Source: Lophium mytilinum (Eukaryota > Ascomycota > Dothideomycetes > Mytilinidiales > Mytilinidiaceae). Taken from it: a stretch of 64,000 nt of DNA. Positions 10,718-22,604 of the stretch are shown here, piece by piece. The notes under the pieces were generated by a model. It was not told the origin of the DNA. It was given only the letters and a program-made list of their open reading frames with translations, and ran no database searches. The DNA lies in the NCBI GenBank assembly GCA_010093605.1, contig MU004187.1, positions 1,372,018 to 1,436,017 on the forward strand, given 5' to 3'. The position numbers and the translations under genes were made by a program. Position 1 is the stretch's first letter; every line of letters starts with the position of its first letter.

Positions 10718-12436
10718 ATGCCGGCCCCTCGCGGCCCAGTGCCAGTGCTGGAGAAGCGCGACCTCCCCCAGGAAGTCCTCAATCTGCTCGATGAGAAGCC
10801 CACCATCCACACCAGCGAGGACTTTCCCGATGTGTCCCAACCGGAGATCAAGGCGGCAATTGACAAGCTAAGATCGCGGTCTATGCTGCAGTATGAGACG
10901 TCGGATACGGAACAAGTCGTTCTGACTTCTGAGGGCAAGGGAATCTGTGACGAGGGGAGCCACGAATATAAAGTGTGGGATGCGGTGCGGCAGAGTGGTA
11001 GGCTGCCAATAAAAGAACTGCCGGTAGGTTTAGGAACCTCTTTCAAGCATATCGAGGCTTTATACAAGAGCATATACTGAATCTGTCTTTCTAGAGCCAT
11101 GTTGGCGCAGACTCGGCGAAGGTGGGGCAAGGAAACGCCTTCAAGAACAAGTGGATAAAAAAGGATGGCGACGCGCTGGTATTGCTGGCAAAAGAAGTGG
11201 AAGACCAGGCCCGGATCACGCTACAAAAGATACAAGAGACGAAGACATTGGGCGACGCAAAACTACTTGCGGACCTCAGGAAGAGGAAGCTCGTCACTCT
11301 GTCAAAAGTCATAACCTATACGGTTACGAAAGGACCCAAGTACGCCAAAGAGATACCAGAGGAGGTCACAGATCTGACATCAGATATGCTCACGAGCGGC
11401 GCGTGGGAGACTGCGAATTTCAAACCTTACAACTTCAACTCTCTGGGAGCGTCACAGAATGCGGGGGCTTTACATCCTCTAAACAAAGTGCGAACAGAGT
11501 TCCGAAACATCTTCTTCAGCCAGGGCTTCGTCGAGATGCCTACTGGACAGTAAGACACCCCTGACCCTTTTGAGAGTCTACTAACGTATATACAGTTTTG
11601 TCGACTCTGGTTTTTGGAACTTCGACGCCCTGTTCGTCCCTCAGCAGCATCCAGCTCGTGATATGCAGGATACCTTCTTCATTTCTGACCCTGCTAAGGC
11701 CGACAAACCAGGTCCGGACCCCGAGACAGAAGCTCAGATGGACGCTATGGAAGCAGGATCGCGCAAGCTCTTCGCTACAGCCACCAAGAAGGAAATCAAG
11801 CCTCGTGATTATGAGCGATATTGGAACAATGTCAAAGAAGTACACCAGAATGGAGCCTTTGGATCAGTCGGATACAGGTATCCCTGGTCTGAAGAGGAGT
11901 GCCTCCGTCTCGTCCTACGGACACACACGACAGCAGTATCAACATGGGTGCTGCATCGACTTGCGGAAGATCCCAGGCCTGCCCGCTACTTCTCAATAGA
12001 CCGCGTCTTCCGGAATGAGACTGTAGATGCTACGCATCTTGCCGAGTTCCACCAGATTGAGGGTGTGATTGCTGATTTTGGGCTGACGCTGGGCGGCTTG
12101 ATGAAGTTTCTGGAGGACTTCTTCTCCAAAATGGGGATCGAAGATTTGCGTTTCAAACCGGCCTACAACCCTTACACCGAGCCATCGATGGAGGTCTTCG
12201 GATATCACGTGGGCCTGAAGAAGTGGGTTGAGATCGGAAACAGCGGCATGTTCAGACCAGAAATGCTAGAGCCTATGGGCCTTCCTAAGGACTTGCGGGT
12301 GTACGGATTTGGGTTGAGTTTGGAACGGCCAACCATGATCAAGTATGGAGTGAGCAACATCAGGGAGCTTCTGGGTCACAAAGTTGATCTTGACTTCATT
12401 GAGAAGAATGCGGCTGTGCGGTTGGAGAAGAACTAG
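10718..12436 (+). CDS. FRS2: phenylalanyl-tRNA synthetase alpha subunit, cytosolic
   Basis: Three exons, 10718-11023, 11095-11549 and 11596-12436, join to 533 residues, close to the size of fungal Frs2. With the beta subunit it forms the alpha2-beta2 enzyme that charges tRNA-Phe in the cytosol. The first ~100 residues are the eukaryote-type winged-helix tRNA-binding extension. The C-terminal half is the class II catalytic core: [18 protein letters not shown], motif 2 around [19 protein letters not shown], and motif 3 at [15 protein letters not shown]. The splice at 11549/11596 restores [13 protein letters not shown]. No oddities are seen. Confidence 0.95.
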
Positions 12437-12715
12437 GATTGGAGATTACCGCCCATGGTACTCGCAGACTGAGCCTAGGGGGTTCTGGCGTTATTCGCTA
12501 AGTCGAATGAGGGTAGACTACAGCTTAGAACTGTTAAAATCCAACATCTGTACCCCATTACCTAACGCCATTTGGAGGATTCGTAAGGTGACCCTGTTAC
12601 ATCAGAACCGATCGATCGATTACTGGCACTTTTGGTGCGTGTCCATATTGCTCCGAGGATAGCGGTACATCCTTATAGCAGGACGAGTCGAGTATTGCTC
12701 TTGGTGGCCTCGGTC

Positions 12716-13528
12716 TTATGTTGTCCTCCGTTGCTGCCGTTCTTCAATCTTCGCTGCTAGTTTCGTTTCTCTTTTTCCTTTCCAATCCCTATAGTTTGAC
12801 GAGACACCCTTTATCCGCTCGACATATCCAACCTTCTGCCCCTTCAAGAGCGCCAACCCATCTTGTAACAGCCCATAGCTCAGCCCAGCAACCAGTCCCA
12901 TTTTCGCCGTCCGCGCCGCAGTCGGCAGCGGGAATTTATCTGCGCATAAACCGTCAGCACTCCTCCCCTCCGCAGTAGAGGTTCAAAACTCACTCCACAA
13001 ACTCCACAACCCCGCCGTCCCCAATCCCGCCACCAGACTTCCAAACGCATCCCGCACCCCGCTCACATCCGCCTCGCCCACGCACAGCTCATCCACCCCC
13101 TCCATCCCGCTCACCGTCCGCCCCGCCCGCCACGTCGCCCGGAATACGTCCACGCTCTCCTCGCACACGTAGAACACCCCTGCCCACACCCCCAGCATCG
13201 TCCCTTTCCCGACCCCCTCTCGCAGCCCGGACTTCAGCCGGTAGTAGTTCTTGGATTTGTGGTAGAGGTACCAGCCTTTGCCATCGATGGGCAGGCGGTG
13301 CGCGTTCTCGGCGCGGAAGCGGAGGCCTGCGGCGCCCCCGCCGTGGGACATGCCGAGGGTGAGGCCGGTGACGAAGGCGGCGGTCATGGCGATCGTTAGG
13401 CGTGTTTCGAAGGGCATGCTGAGGCGGTCGGTGGAGCGGCGCGGGGCGGTGGTGGTGGGCGAAGCTGTGGGTGCTGGCGAGGTTGAGGAGGAGAGGGATG
13501 GGGTGGGTATAGGGGTTGGAGAAGCCAT
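12716..13528 (-). CDS. Tim17/Tim22/Tim23-like membrane protein, probably mitochondrial
   Basis: Two minus-strand exons, 13528-12994 and 12939-12716, give 252 residues; the splice joins SLW to NKFPLPTAARTAKMG. The N-terminal ~35 residues are Ser/Thr/Pro-rich. After that come glycine-rich hydrophobic segments (LTIAMTAAFVTGLTLGMSHG, GTMLGVWAGVFYV, GSLVAGLGTAGLWSLW, MGLVAGLSYGLLQDGL) spaced as in the four-helix Tim17 fold. The tail is basic (KRETKLAAKIEERQQRR). The conserved string GWYLYHKSKNYY is typical of a fungal family of unassigned function. It could be an import or complex I assembly factor (TIMMDC1-like), but this is not established. It is divergent from the IMP dehydrogenase gene. Confidence 0.75.
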
Positions 13529-14055
13529 TGTGGTGGGCTGTGCGAGTGGTGGAGGACCTCAATGGGTTGGTATCGTGGGGTTCTTGGGAGTGCTGTTTGA
13601 AGCTTGAAAGACGCTCTGCTTCTAAAAGATGGATTGAAGTTGAGGGTTGAGGCGGAAGGTCGATTGGAAATAGTAGAAAAGGGGTATTTTAAGCAGTTAC
13701 ATTGAATTGAAAGTATGATTGTACAGCAGTTGGACGTCGAAGGAGAACAGACGCTTCATTGAAGAGCTTCATGATCTCGGAGGTGCGAGCGGAAGTCCTC
13801 TGTATTTTTGGAACATTACGGAATCTAACTACCCCACTTCGGGTCACAGCAGAGAGTAAATTACACTAGCGCGAAAACCGGCCCGCGCACCGCTACAAAA
13901 TCTTCTGGCCGCGCTTCTGTCCCTCTTCTTTTCTTGGGAAAGCACTTCTGTTTCCCCCGCCGACTGGTTGATCTTCAATCGTCGTCGTTTCCTTACACTT
14001 CCTACATCCTACACCGTGCTTCTTGACTTACGTCTAGAAGCTTTTCCCCTCCTCC
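13529..14055. promoter_or_regulatory. divergent promoter region of the Tim17-like gene and IMP dehydrogenase
   Basis: About 530 bp between two divergent starts. The 120 bp before the IMP dehydrogenase ATG are strongly pyrimidine-rich, typical of fungal 5' leaders. No specific operator is recognised. Confidence 0.4.
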
Positions 14056-15959
14056 ATGGCTATTCTTAACGGCGACTCGATGGCGAATCCCTCCTCCAAG
14101 GTAGAGGACTTCTCCGCTGCCCTTGAGATCCTCAAGAAGGACTACCCCGAGCGCGATGGCATCGATGTGAAGACTTTGATAGACTCGCGTCTCAACGGCG
14201 GTCTCACGTACAATGATTTCCTCGTTCTCCCGGGTTACATTGGTACATCACCTTGCGCGCCTGGTGGACTTTTCTACGTGTCGCTTTAGCTAACACGCGT
14301 AAAACTACAGGCTTTCCAGCCTCTGAAGTCACCCTTGATACCCCAGTCACCAAACGTATCACCCTGAAGACCCCTTTCGTCTCTTCCCCCATGGACACCG
14401 TCACCGAACACTCCATGGCCATCCACATCGCCCTCTTGGGAGGTCTCGGTGTCATCCACCACAACTGCTCGCCAGATGAGCAAGCGGAGATGGTCCGCAA
14501 GGTCAAGCGCTTCGAGAACGGCTTCATCCTTGACCCCATCGTCATCTCGCCAACAACAACGGTCGGAGAGGCGAAGGCTCTGAAGGAGAAGTGGGGATTC
14601 GGAGGCTTCCCTGTCACTGGTGAGTGCAGATCTTTCCTATGAGCAATCACTGTACCCGACGGGTACATCGTATGATGATCAAACTCATTTATAACTTTCG
14701 TTCATCTGAAGCGACTCTGTCGTGCTGTGGACCCCATGATACTTTCTGAAATCTATTCTTCCCACTTGTTGTCTCTAATATCCTTGGTTGCGCCATACTG
14801 ACGTTTATGTGCATCAGAAAACGGCACCCTACGATCGAAGCTAGTCGGTATAATCACGCCTCGCGATATACAATTCCACGCCGAACTTGACGACCATGTC
14901 ACCGCCGTGATGTCGAAGGACCTGGTCACGGCTCGAACTGGCATAACTCTCAAAGAAGCCAACGATCTTCTCAGCAAGTCCAAGAAAGGAAAGTTGCCAA
15001 TCATCGACGAGAACGGAAACTTGGTTGCCCTTCTGTCTCGTTCTGACCTGATGAAGAACCTTCACTATCCTCTTGCTTCAAAGCTACCTCATTCTAAACA
15101 GCTCATATCCGCTGCCGCTATTGGTACTCGACCAGAAGATAAGAACCGTCTGCAGAAGCTAGTCGATGCCGGACTAGACATTGTAATCCTGGATAGTAGC
15201 CAAGGAAACAGCATGTATATGATAGAGATGGTCAAGTTCATCAAGGAGAAGTACCCGGGTCTCGATGTGATTGGCGGAAACGTCGTCACTCGTGAGCAGG
15301 CTGCTAGCCTAATTGCCGCCGGTGTTGACGGACTTCGAATCGGTATGGGCAGTGGCAGTGCTTGCATCACCCAGGAGGTGATGGCAGTTGGTCGGCCGCA
15401 GGCTGCTGCTGTCTACAACGTCACCCAGTTCGCCAAACGCTTTGGCGTTCCTTGCATCGCTGATGGTGGTATTCAGAACGTTGGTCACATCGTTAAAGGT
15501 CTTGCCTTGGGCGCGACCACTGTAATGATGGGTGGTCTGCTCGCTGGTACCACCGAGTCACCAGGACAATACTTTGTCAGCCGCGAGGGTAAGCTTGTCA
15601 AAGCATATCGTGGCATGGGCAGCATCGACGCGATGGAAGACAAGAAGGCCGGCGCTGGTGGTAAGGATTCAAAAGCCAGCAACGCTGGTACCGCCCGGTA
15701 TTTCTCCGAGGGCGACCGTCTGTTGGTTGCTCAAGGAGTCTCTGGATCTGTTCTTGATCGCGGCTCTATTACTAAGTTCGTACCATACCTCATGGCTGGT
15801 GTTCAGCACTCTCTACAGGATATGGGCGTCAAGAGCGTCACGGAACTCCATGATCATGTCGAGAATGGTACCGTAAGGTTCGAGCTCAGGACCGCCAGTG
15901 CTCAGGCTGAGGGCGGTGTTCATGGTCTCGAGAGTTTCGACAAGAAGCTCTACTCGTAG
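14056..15959 (+). CDS. IMD2: inosine-5'-monophosphate dehydrogenase
   Basis: Three exons, 14056-14242, 14311-14619 and 14818-15959, give 545 residues. The enzyme oxidises IMP to XMP, the committed step of guanine nucleotide synthesis, and is the target of mycophenolic acid. The barrel begins with [11 protein letters not shown] and SSPMDTVTE; a CBS pair is inserted at about residues 120-240. The catalytic loop is [10 protein letters not shown] with Cys348. [10 protein letters not shown] and [11 protein letters not shown] complete the IMP-binding and flap regions. The residue before the catalytic Cys is Ala rather than the Ile of yeast and human enzymes, which I recall as common in filamentous fungi. 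No duplicate resistant copy is present here. The symbol is that of a yeast homologue. Confidence 0.96.
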
Positions 15960-16266
15960 AAAAGTGAGTTTTTGGGAACGGCGTTGTGGTCTGTGAAAGG
16001 GCGGCACATATTTATTACCGCCATCTGGATGGCTCATAAAGTCGAATGCGTAGATGATGGAGTAATGAGTGATTTGAAGTAGAACATACGGTTAAACTAA
16101 AGCTTTTGCTATCTACTACGCGTATCGCGCCACATCTCATCCTTGCGAAGGCATCTCAGTGGCCCTTTCTCCTTAAACCGACGAAGCGCGCACCTCGAGT
16201 AGGTCATAGCTTTGATCTAGAAGTGTTGCTGCTTCCTTTTCTTCTCATTCATCTCTTCGTGCTATT

Positions 16267-18430
16267 ATGCACCTTTTACTATCCTGTCTTGTGCTGGTTG
16301 TCTCGATCATCGCCCATGCTTGCGTACAAGAAGGATAGCCTCACTTTGTTTCCAGCCGTCAATGTCGCCGATGCGGCTGGCGTGTCATCACCTCTCAGTC
16401 CGTTCTTTGCTGGGTTTGCCATCGAGCCCACTGATCTGAACTCTTCCGCTAGCAGGGACAACCCGAACCAATGCTTAGTGAACCTCCTCCAGGAACTGCT
16501 GATTACGCTGACACCTCTCTTCATATACGACTAAGAGGGAACGCGGGGGGAAAATAATATAAGACTTGTCTTTCGATGATTACAGCTTGCAGCTTGGAAA
16601 ACAGCCCAGAAGCGGTCGGACAGGGAAGTTACGCCCGCGATTCCATGATCTCTGGAGACTCGTATTTTAACGCCTTGGGTCGACTTCCTGAGAGCACTCA
16701 AGTCACACACGGACTGAGTCTGGTCTTTGTAGAAGTAGATACTTAAACAATATCGTGAAGGAGGCTATTGATGCGCTGAAGGGCACGATCGACGCGAAAT
16801 TATTTTCGTCCGAAATTGGAAACGACCTCATCCTCTTGCACACCCTGTCGATTTTACTGGTCTCTATTCAGCCACGAATCTTCTCTTAAAGGACCTCCGT
16901 GGCCTCGTCATATATACGTAATAAATCACATTTCCATGGCTCTTCTTCTCTACCACAGCCCTGCTCGCCTCGTTATCAGGAGCCTACCATGGAACCCACC
17001 CACCGCTGACTCATCCCCACTCCGAGCAATCCTATATCAACCCGCCCTCCCCTCGTCCCTCTTCTCTTCCTCGCCTTCGGGCGTCCATTCCTTTTCCTAA
17101 AATCAAGGGCTCATTGCATGTATCGCCATATATATTGTATATGCGAGGCACAAACCCGGCCTCTGTAGACTATGCTATCTAGACCCTTCCCCCGCCATGT
17201 ATTACCCACTTTTGTCACTCCTTGGGGGCAGCGGCTCAACCCGACAGATACTTAGTAGGAGTCGATGCGCAGATGGATGAGAACCTTGTGGATTTGGATT
17301 TGGCTATATAGGAGGTTTTTGACCCGTGAAGGGTTTTCCTCGCAATCATATACTTTTCTGATCTATGACTGTGTGCTTTGCTGTGATGTGCTTTGGGGTT
17401 GTGTGGTGAGGACACGTGGCCTGAGTGATATGATCTCTATCTCCAGAACGACCTTCGTACTAGGGCGTGGAGAGGGCATATCTACACCTAGGAGTATCCG
17501 AATCGTACAGTAGTACAGTGACTCGTCATAGAAACCTGTCCAATCGTTTACCGCTGCATGAGGAGCCTCGTGTGGTTATCAGTGCTCCGAAAAAGAGAGA
17601 AGTTCGGCAATTTGAATTATAGTGACTACAAGTGAATTCAGGAGGCCACTCTGGATGGTGTCAAGTTGGTGCATAAAGACTCAAAATGTGTGCGCTGCCC
17701 TTGGGTTCTATAAGCAGATGGAAGCTTCACAAATAGTGCCAGGGAAGGCACTGTGGTGTACAATCCACGCTGCCATCGCTCACTTATTGGCAACGGCAAC
17801 GAGACCACCCGAATTAGAACACCAAAGATACTTCTACCTCATACTCTGGTCATATACGTGCCTATGTTACCTATGCATCTAGCGAGCGCTCCCTAGCCCT
17901 CGTCAACAACCTTCAAGCAAACTCCTCCGACTCCCCGAAGGGCGTTTAACCTTTCAATCTCTCCCTTCCTCACTACCAGGGTGACGCACTCTTCCTCTCC
18001 TACCCCACCATCGACGGCACCGGCCCGTTCTTCGGCACAATATGAAACGGCATCTCGTTCGGAACCCCAAGCAATAGCCCACCGAAAACCGCAAACCAGA
18101 TCGTAGAAACCGTACTCATCGGCCCGGACGAGGAATCGGCGGCGTCAGTCCGCGACTCACAAGCCATCATTACGAACATCGGATGTCTGCTTGGATCCTA
18201 TACTGTGCTGACCCCGGAGTAGGCGTCCTATAGGTCGAAAAGGTCGGAGGGTGCGAAGAAGTCCGCGGCGACGTCTGCAGCTACGACTACGACTTCGGCG
18301 GCGATAAGTGCGGCAGTCACTATACCAGTGGCTTTGAAAGCAAAACATGCCGGAGGGGTGTGCGTGGGATAATGCCAGCTGATGTTGTCTCTTTTGGGTA
18401 TAGTTGCAGCTGTAGTTTGGGCCGTTTTTC
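16267..18430 (+). pseudogene. decayed GH79-like (beta-glucuronidase family) glycoside hydrolase gene
   Basis: Coding-like fragments follow one another on the plus strand in shifting frames with many stops that plausible introns do not remove. The start at 16267 gives a signal-peptide-like MHLLLSCLVLVVSIIAHA. Next comes FFAGFAIEPTDLNSS with NQCLVNLLQEL (about 16400-16500), like the N-terminal part of GH79 catalytic domains, then LHIRLRGN (about 16520) resembling the family's HIRIGGN. YLNNIVKEAIDALKG and AKLFSSEIGN (about 16745-16825) resemble the region of the acid/base Glu. Fragments at 17870-18230 (LALVNNLQANSS, LFLSYPTIDGTGPFFGT) and a Ser/Thr/Ala-rich stretch near 18250-18340 followed by a hydrophobic segment could be a C-terminal domain with a GPI-type tail. 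Base composition is normal, so this is ordinary decay rather than RIP. The family call is from memory of motifs. Confidence 0.5.
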
Positions 18431-18726
18431 GAATGGCGTAGGGAGGAATACAACGATAGACGGTCTAGTGAGCAATACCATACCTACGAAGAGCAACTGC
18501 TTGCCTCAAACTCGGAAACATGTCTTCACAGACTGTGAGAATTGCAAGGTCATGTGCAGTGGACGTTTCCGTGACATATCTATTCGTCGTGGGTAAGTAG
18601 GTACTCTATGTTCTCCCTTTCTTGATTCTTTTCTGCTATATTTCTCTTTGATTTGTACAGAATCCCTCATGTGTATTCCCACAGCTTGATATGATTGCGC
18701 TCAGATATCATGCCGAGCGTTCTTGC

Positions 18727-20525
18727 TCATGTGACGGATTCTCTCACCATGCTAATCGACTCGTTAGCTTTGAAAACGCATTCCCACATCTTCTCAAGAC
18801 TTACATAATAAAAAATGAAGGGAATGGGTATAAAGCAAATCGCTATGCCGCCAAGGAGTGAATTCCCAGGGCCTATACCGAGTCGATGGAAGAGCGCTGG
18901 CGCCTATGCATTCACTAGTCAACCACAAGCCACCGCGGACAGGTCTCTACAACTCACAAAAAGCGGAAAACTGGCGCCGAAAGAAGCGCGGAAAAGAGCA
19001 TTCCCTGCGAATATCGAGGCCGGAGACGCCGGATATGCCATCCCCAAATAATTGAATACTGGATTGAACAGCGTGACCACGCCGACAGTGAAGAAACTAG
19101 AGCCGATGATGGGCATGATCCAGTGAATGCTTTCTCTGGATGACCACCCGTACCAGAACAAGCAAATAGGGAGAGCGGCAGCGCCCAGAAACATCGGCGG
19201 CAAAAGCATCTCGGGTTTGAACGCTGGGTCAGTGAGTTTGGGGACTATATGATATCGCACCCACAGCAAGAAGAGCGGCACCGTAATCACGGCACCTACG
19301 AAGATACCCAGGAAAACCAGGCCCTGTGCGCCGGAGTCGAAGCCATATATCCCGCCGAAAACAAGCGGGAAAGACTCGAACCAGAGAAACAGCACACCGT
19401 ACAGAAGAGCAGAGTACAGGTCCATGAAGAAAACGATAGGCTCGGAGAAGGCCAGCGTGAAGGCCCGGCTGAGGACGATCAGGTCGTCGCGCATGGTGTG
19501 GTGCGCGGCGTCGATTTCAGACTGGCTGCGTAGCCGCTCGTCCCCAGTCGCTTTCCGCAACCTCTTCGCTCTCCTGAGTAGGATGTTCGCGGCGCTGGTT
19601 TCGGGTAGTAGGAAGAAGAGCAGGACCAGGACGCACGCGTCGAGCCATGTGAATACCCATATCGTCCACCGCCAGCCCTTGGCTGGTGCTACGAAGCCCC
19701 CGATGATGGGACCGAAAACGGGGCCTAGAACCCCGAAGGAGGAGTAGATGCAGATGCCGTATAGTATTCGAGCTGGGTCGTAGATGTCCATCAAGGTGGC
19801 GCCGCCAGTTGAGAGGGATGGGCTGCCGCAGAAGCCAGTTGCGAATCGAAAGATGAGGAACATGGGCATGTTTGTGGCGAAGCCGGTGGGCAGTTGAAGC
19901 AGGACGAAAGCTAGCAGTGTATATAGGTATATGGCATTCCTCCCGAGCTTTGGAAGCTCTGACATGGGTGACCAGAGCATGGGACCGATGCCGTAGCCGC
20001 TGGTGGGGAGAAGGATTAGCGAAAAGTCTTATCTGAGGATGAGGCTCTACGTGGCTTGGGGTTTCCTACGCTGTGTAAAGAGAGAGCCCCAGAGTTGCTA
20101 CGGTTTGGCTAACTCCGAAGTCTTCCATGATATCTGGTGCGCCAGCGACGTAGATGGAGCTTCCTATGTACACGGAAAAGTTGAGAATGCATATTTGGAA
20201 TCCGATCAGCAGTTTCCAGCTATCTGGCCAATTCTGGGGGTTCTGGGGCTTGTATTAGGATCGTTGTTATCAAACAAATCATGAAAGCAGATACCTCTGG
20301 ATCATCAGGGCCGTACCAGTCTACTAGATGAACGTCTATGCCATCTTCGACTTGCTTCTCACTCAGATCTTGCGTAGAGGCTCCATGCGGCTCTCCATTT
20401 TCGTCTCGCTGTAGATACTTCTCTCGTAGTGAAGGATCCATTTCGTCAGGGTATCGAAAAAGCTTATTGCTGGATAGGAAGCGAACAAGGTGGCCAAATT
20501 GGGTATCCCGGAAATGTCTCGCCAT
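18727..20525 (-). CDS. MFS transporter, DHA1 drug:H+ antiporter family
   Basis: Four minus-strand exons (20525-20295, 20242-20070, 19999-18958, 18903-18727) give about 540 residues. Twelve hydrophobic segments are expected after a ~75-residue cytosolic N-terminus ending DDPENPQNW, the usual lead into the first membrane helix in this family. LSLYTAGYGIGPMLWSPMSE and the second-half motifs (ETSAANILLRRAKRLRK, SQSEID in the central loop) fit fungal DHA1 efflux pumps for drugs, polyamines or metabolites. The last exon (APALFHRLGIGPG...PIPFIFYY) is clear, but the C-terminus beyond it is uncertain: the frame reads on to a TGA at 18727-18729, and a further small intron at GTAAGT is possible. It begins a run of catabolic-looking genes to its right. 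Confidence 0.85.
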
Positions 20526-21582
20526 CTTGATGTCTGAGATCAGAAGGCTTACATGGAGGCAGCTTCCAACGCATTTGTAATTTATAGAGACTCGGTGTAT
20601 GAAGTAGTGATGGATCTTGACATTAGATCACTTATTGCATAGTACTGATTAAGCGAGGAATGCATCGGAGTTACGTGGAATTGGGTGGAGCTAAAGCTCG
20701 TTAAACCCGAGCATATGTATTAGCGTTCTGTCGCATTGTTCTCTATGATGATCAAGATGATGTATGAAAGTGGCACAGAAGTGAATATTCGATCCAAAAG
20801 CAGTGAAGATAAACCACGAAAGGGGGCCTTACATGTACTGGCCAATTTCCTGGTAGTATCAAGCGCCCGAGCCTGTCCCAACCTTGAAAGGCCCCCCTCT
20901 GATTGCAGCTAGTAAGTTGCGCTTAAGTCCGAATTGCTTAACCTTGCTTTGTCTCTGGCCCTTCAATATGAGGGTGTATATGTACAAGATGTGTCCAGTT
21001 ACCTAATGTATTAGTGACCTTGGTCTATACTCATCGTTCGCCATCACGCACGTGTGAATTTCCCGAGCGGGTAGTTCATAAAAGCGAAAGAAGTGGGCTG
21101 ATCACGGATGGGCGATGTGAAGTTTCTATCAAGTGAGATTAGATATTATATATTGGGTATCAAAAGAGTTCATCGTCCATTAAACCAGACCAGAAATATG
21201 CCTGCTATCCGCAACTCATGCAATCATTACTCCATGTGTCGTTGAGATTATACACAACCATCTTAACCTGCTCGAATACTTTGTCTTCTTCATCTATGTC
21301 TGCGCATCGTAACGCCGGCTTAATTTGTCGAATGATTATTCCGCTGCGCTACCCTCGGTGTGCTAGCTGGCCAGGGCTTCCCTGAAGACTGCCGCATTTC
21401 GTCTCCACAATTAATCCACAGTGTTGTGCTCCAGGGAGGAGGTCACCACGGTGATATGTGTTGCTGATAGTGGGGGATCTTCAACATCTCTCCTTAGCTT
21501 GCTTGAAGCAAGCTGGCCTGTTGACCTCCACAGGTCTTGGGTGTCATTGGCTGATATAGCCCATCGCGTCGAAGCTCCGACT
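20526..21582. other. intergenic region without a supported gene
   Basis: About 1.05 kb upstream of the MFS gene. No open frame of interest and no RNA or repeat recognised. It presumably contains the MFS promoter. Confidence 0.5.
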
Positions 21583-21810
21583 TCACTCTAATGGTAGTGC
21601 TGGTGACGGAAGGGCAAATAGTGAGGGATTTGCCGCTGTTGAGAATGATTGAGGTGTGGTAGGCCTCGAGGAGTAAGGCGTAGATGTAGTTGATGAGGAA
21701 GTGGTAGATGGGAAGTCTGGTTCCTCCTCGCCAACCTCAGGCTCGTCGACGGGGATGCGGAGGATCTGGCGGCCGACTAGATTTGGGATGTAGATGTATT
21801 GGGTTGCCAT
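21583..21810 (-). CDS. hypothetical small Ser/Thr/Pro-rich protein
   Basis: A 75-codon frame with start at 21808-21810 and a sensible leader context. It begins MATQYIYIPNLVGRQILRIP, continues with an acidic patch (DEPEVGEEEPDF) and a Ser/Thr/Pro-rich tail. An upstream in-frame Met would add a low-complexity His/Thr/Ser extension that looks like leader sequence rather than protein. No family is recognised, and it may not be a gene. Confidence 0.3.
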   Translation of the reverse strand: MATQYIYIPNLVGRQILRIPVDEPEVGEEEPDFPSTTSSSTTSTPYSSRPTTPQSFSTAANPSLFALPSPALPLE

Positions 21811-22604
21811 TGTGGATGATTGTTTAGTGATTGTGCGGTAGTGGATGGTTTGATGGGTGGAGATGGATGAGGTGGTGTGCGACTGTTTTGGTATGAAGAT
21901 GGGAGTATTGTGGGATGAAAGATAATTCTGATGGTGGGGACATTTGTTGAATATATAATGCTTCCTCAGCAAGAAACTGTGGAGTTAGAGTGGTGTTTAG
22001 TAGGCCCGTTACAGCCGATAGAGGCGCGAAAGGAGTCATCGGCTTTTGGGTTGCTCCATGTCTTCCCCGGGTTGGGCGTCGTACAACCTTCGTTGCAGGG
22101 ATCACAGCGGTACCGGTGTTAATCAACGTCGGAGGACCGTAAATCCCGACACAGCTAGCGAACGGCAGGACAAGGACTTGACATTCTCACCATCAGAATA
22201 CGTTTCCATACCATCTCCATATCATGTCCGTCGGCACCGAAAGACGATGCGGCATGCGACCCTCCACCCAGCTGACGTGAAGGACGCGTTCTGGAGCTCA
22301 ACACCAAGCTTGCGTCGTCACCCCCGGCTGCAGCGGATTAGTGACCACGAACTGTGCTAAGAATAGGCAACAAGTCACAGCTCGTTCCGATTCTACGAAC
22401 GCGACACCCATACTGGCCTCTCAAGAATTCTTCCATTTCTACTAACCTTCCAGCTGCTAACTTATTTTAACTGCTGTCTCGTTCGCTTCCTCATTCGGCT
22501 ACCGATGATACAATGATTCCTCGTACAAGACACCGGTCACAACTTCCAAGACAGTCAAGAGGCCCATTCTAGGTGTATTTCATCCATTTTCGACTAGCTC
22601 ATGC
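21811..22604. other. intergenic region without a supported gene
   Basis: About 800 bp between the small hypothetical frame and the ligase stop. Short open frames overlap on both strands without motifs. Nothing else is recognised. Confidence 0.45.

Noticed and set aside
13089-13562. 157-codon Arg/His/Pro-rich frame overlapping the Tim17-like gene
   Set aside because: Shadow frame of a GC-rich coding exon on the same strand.
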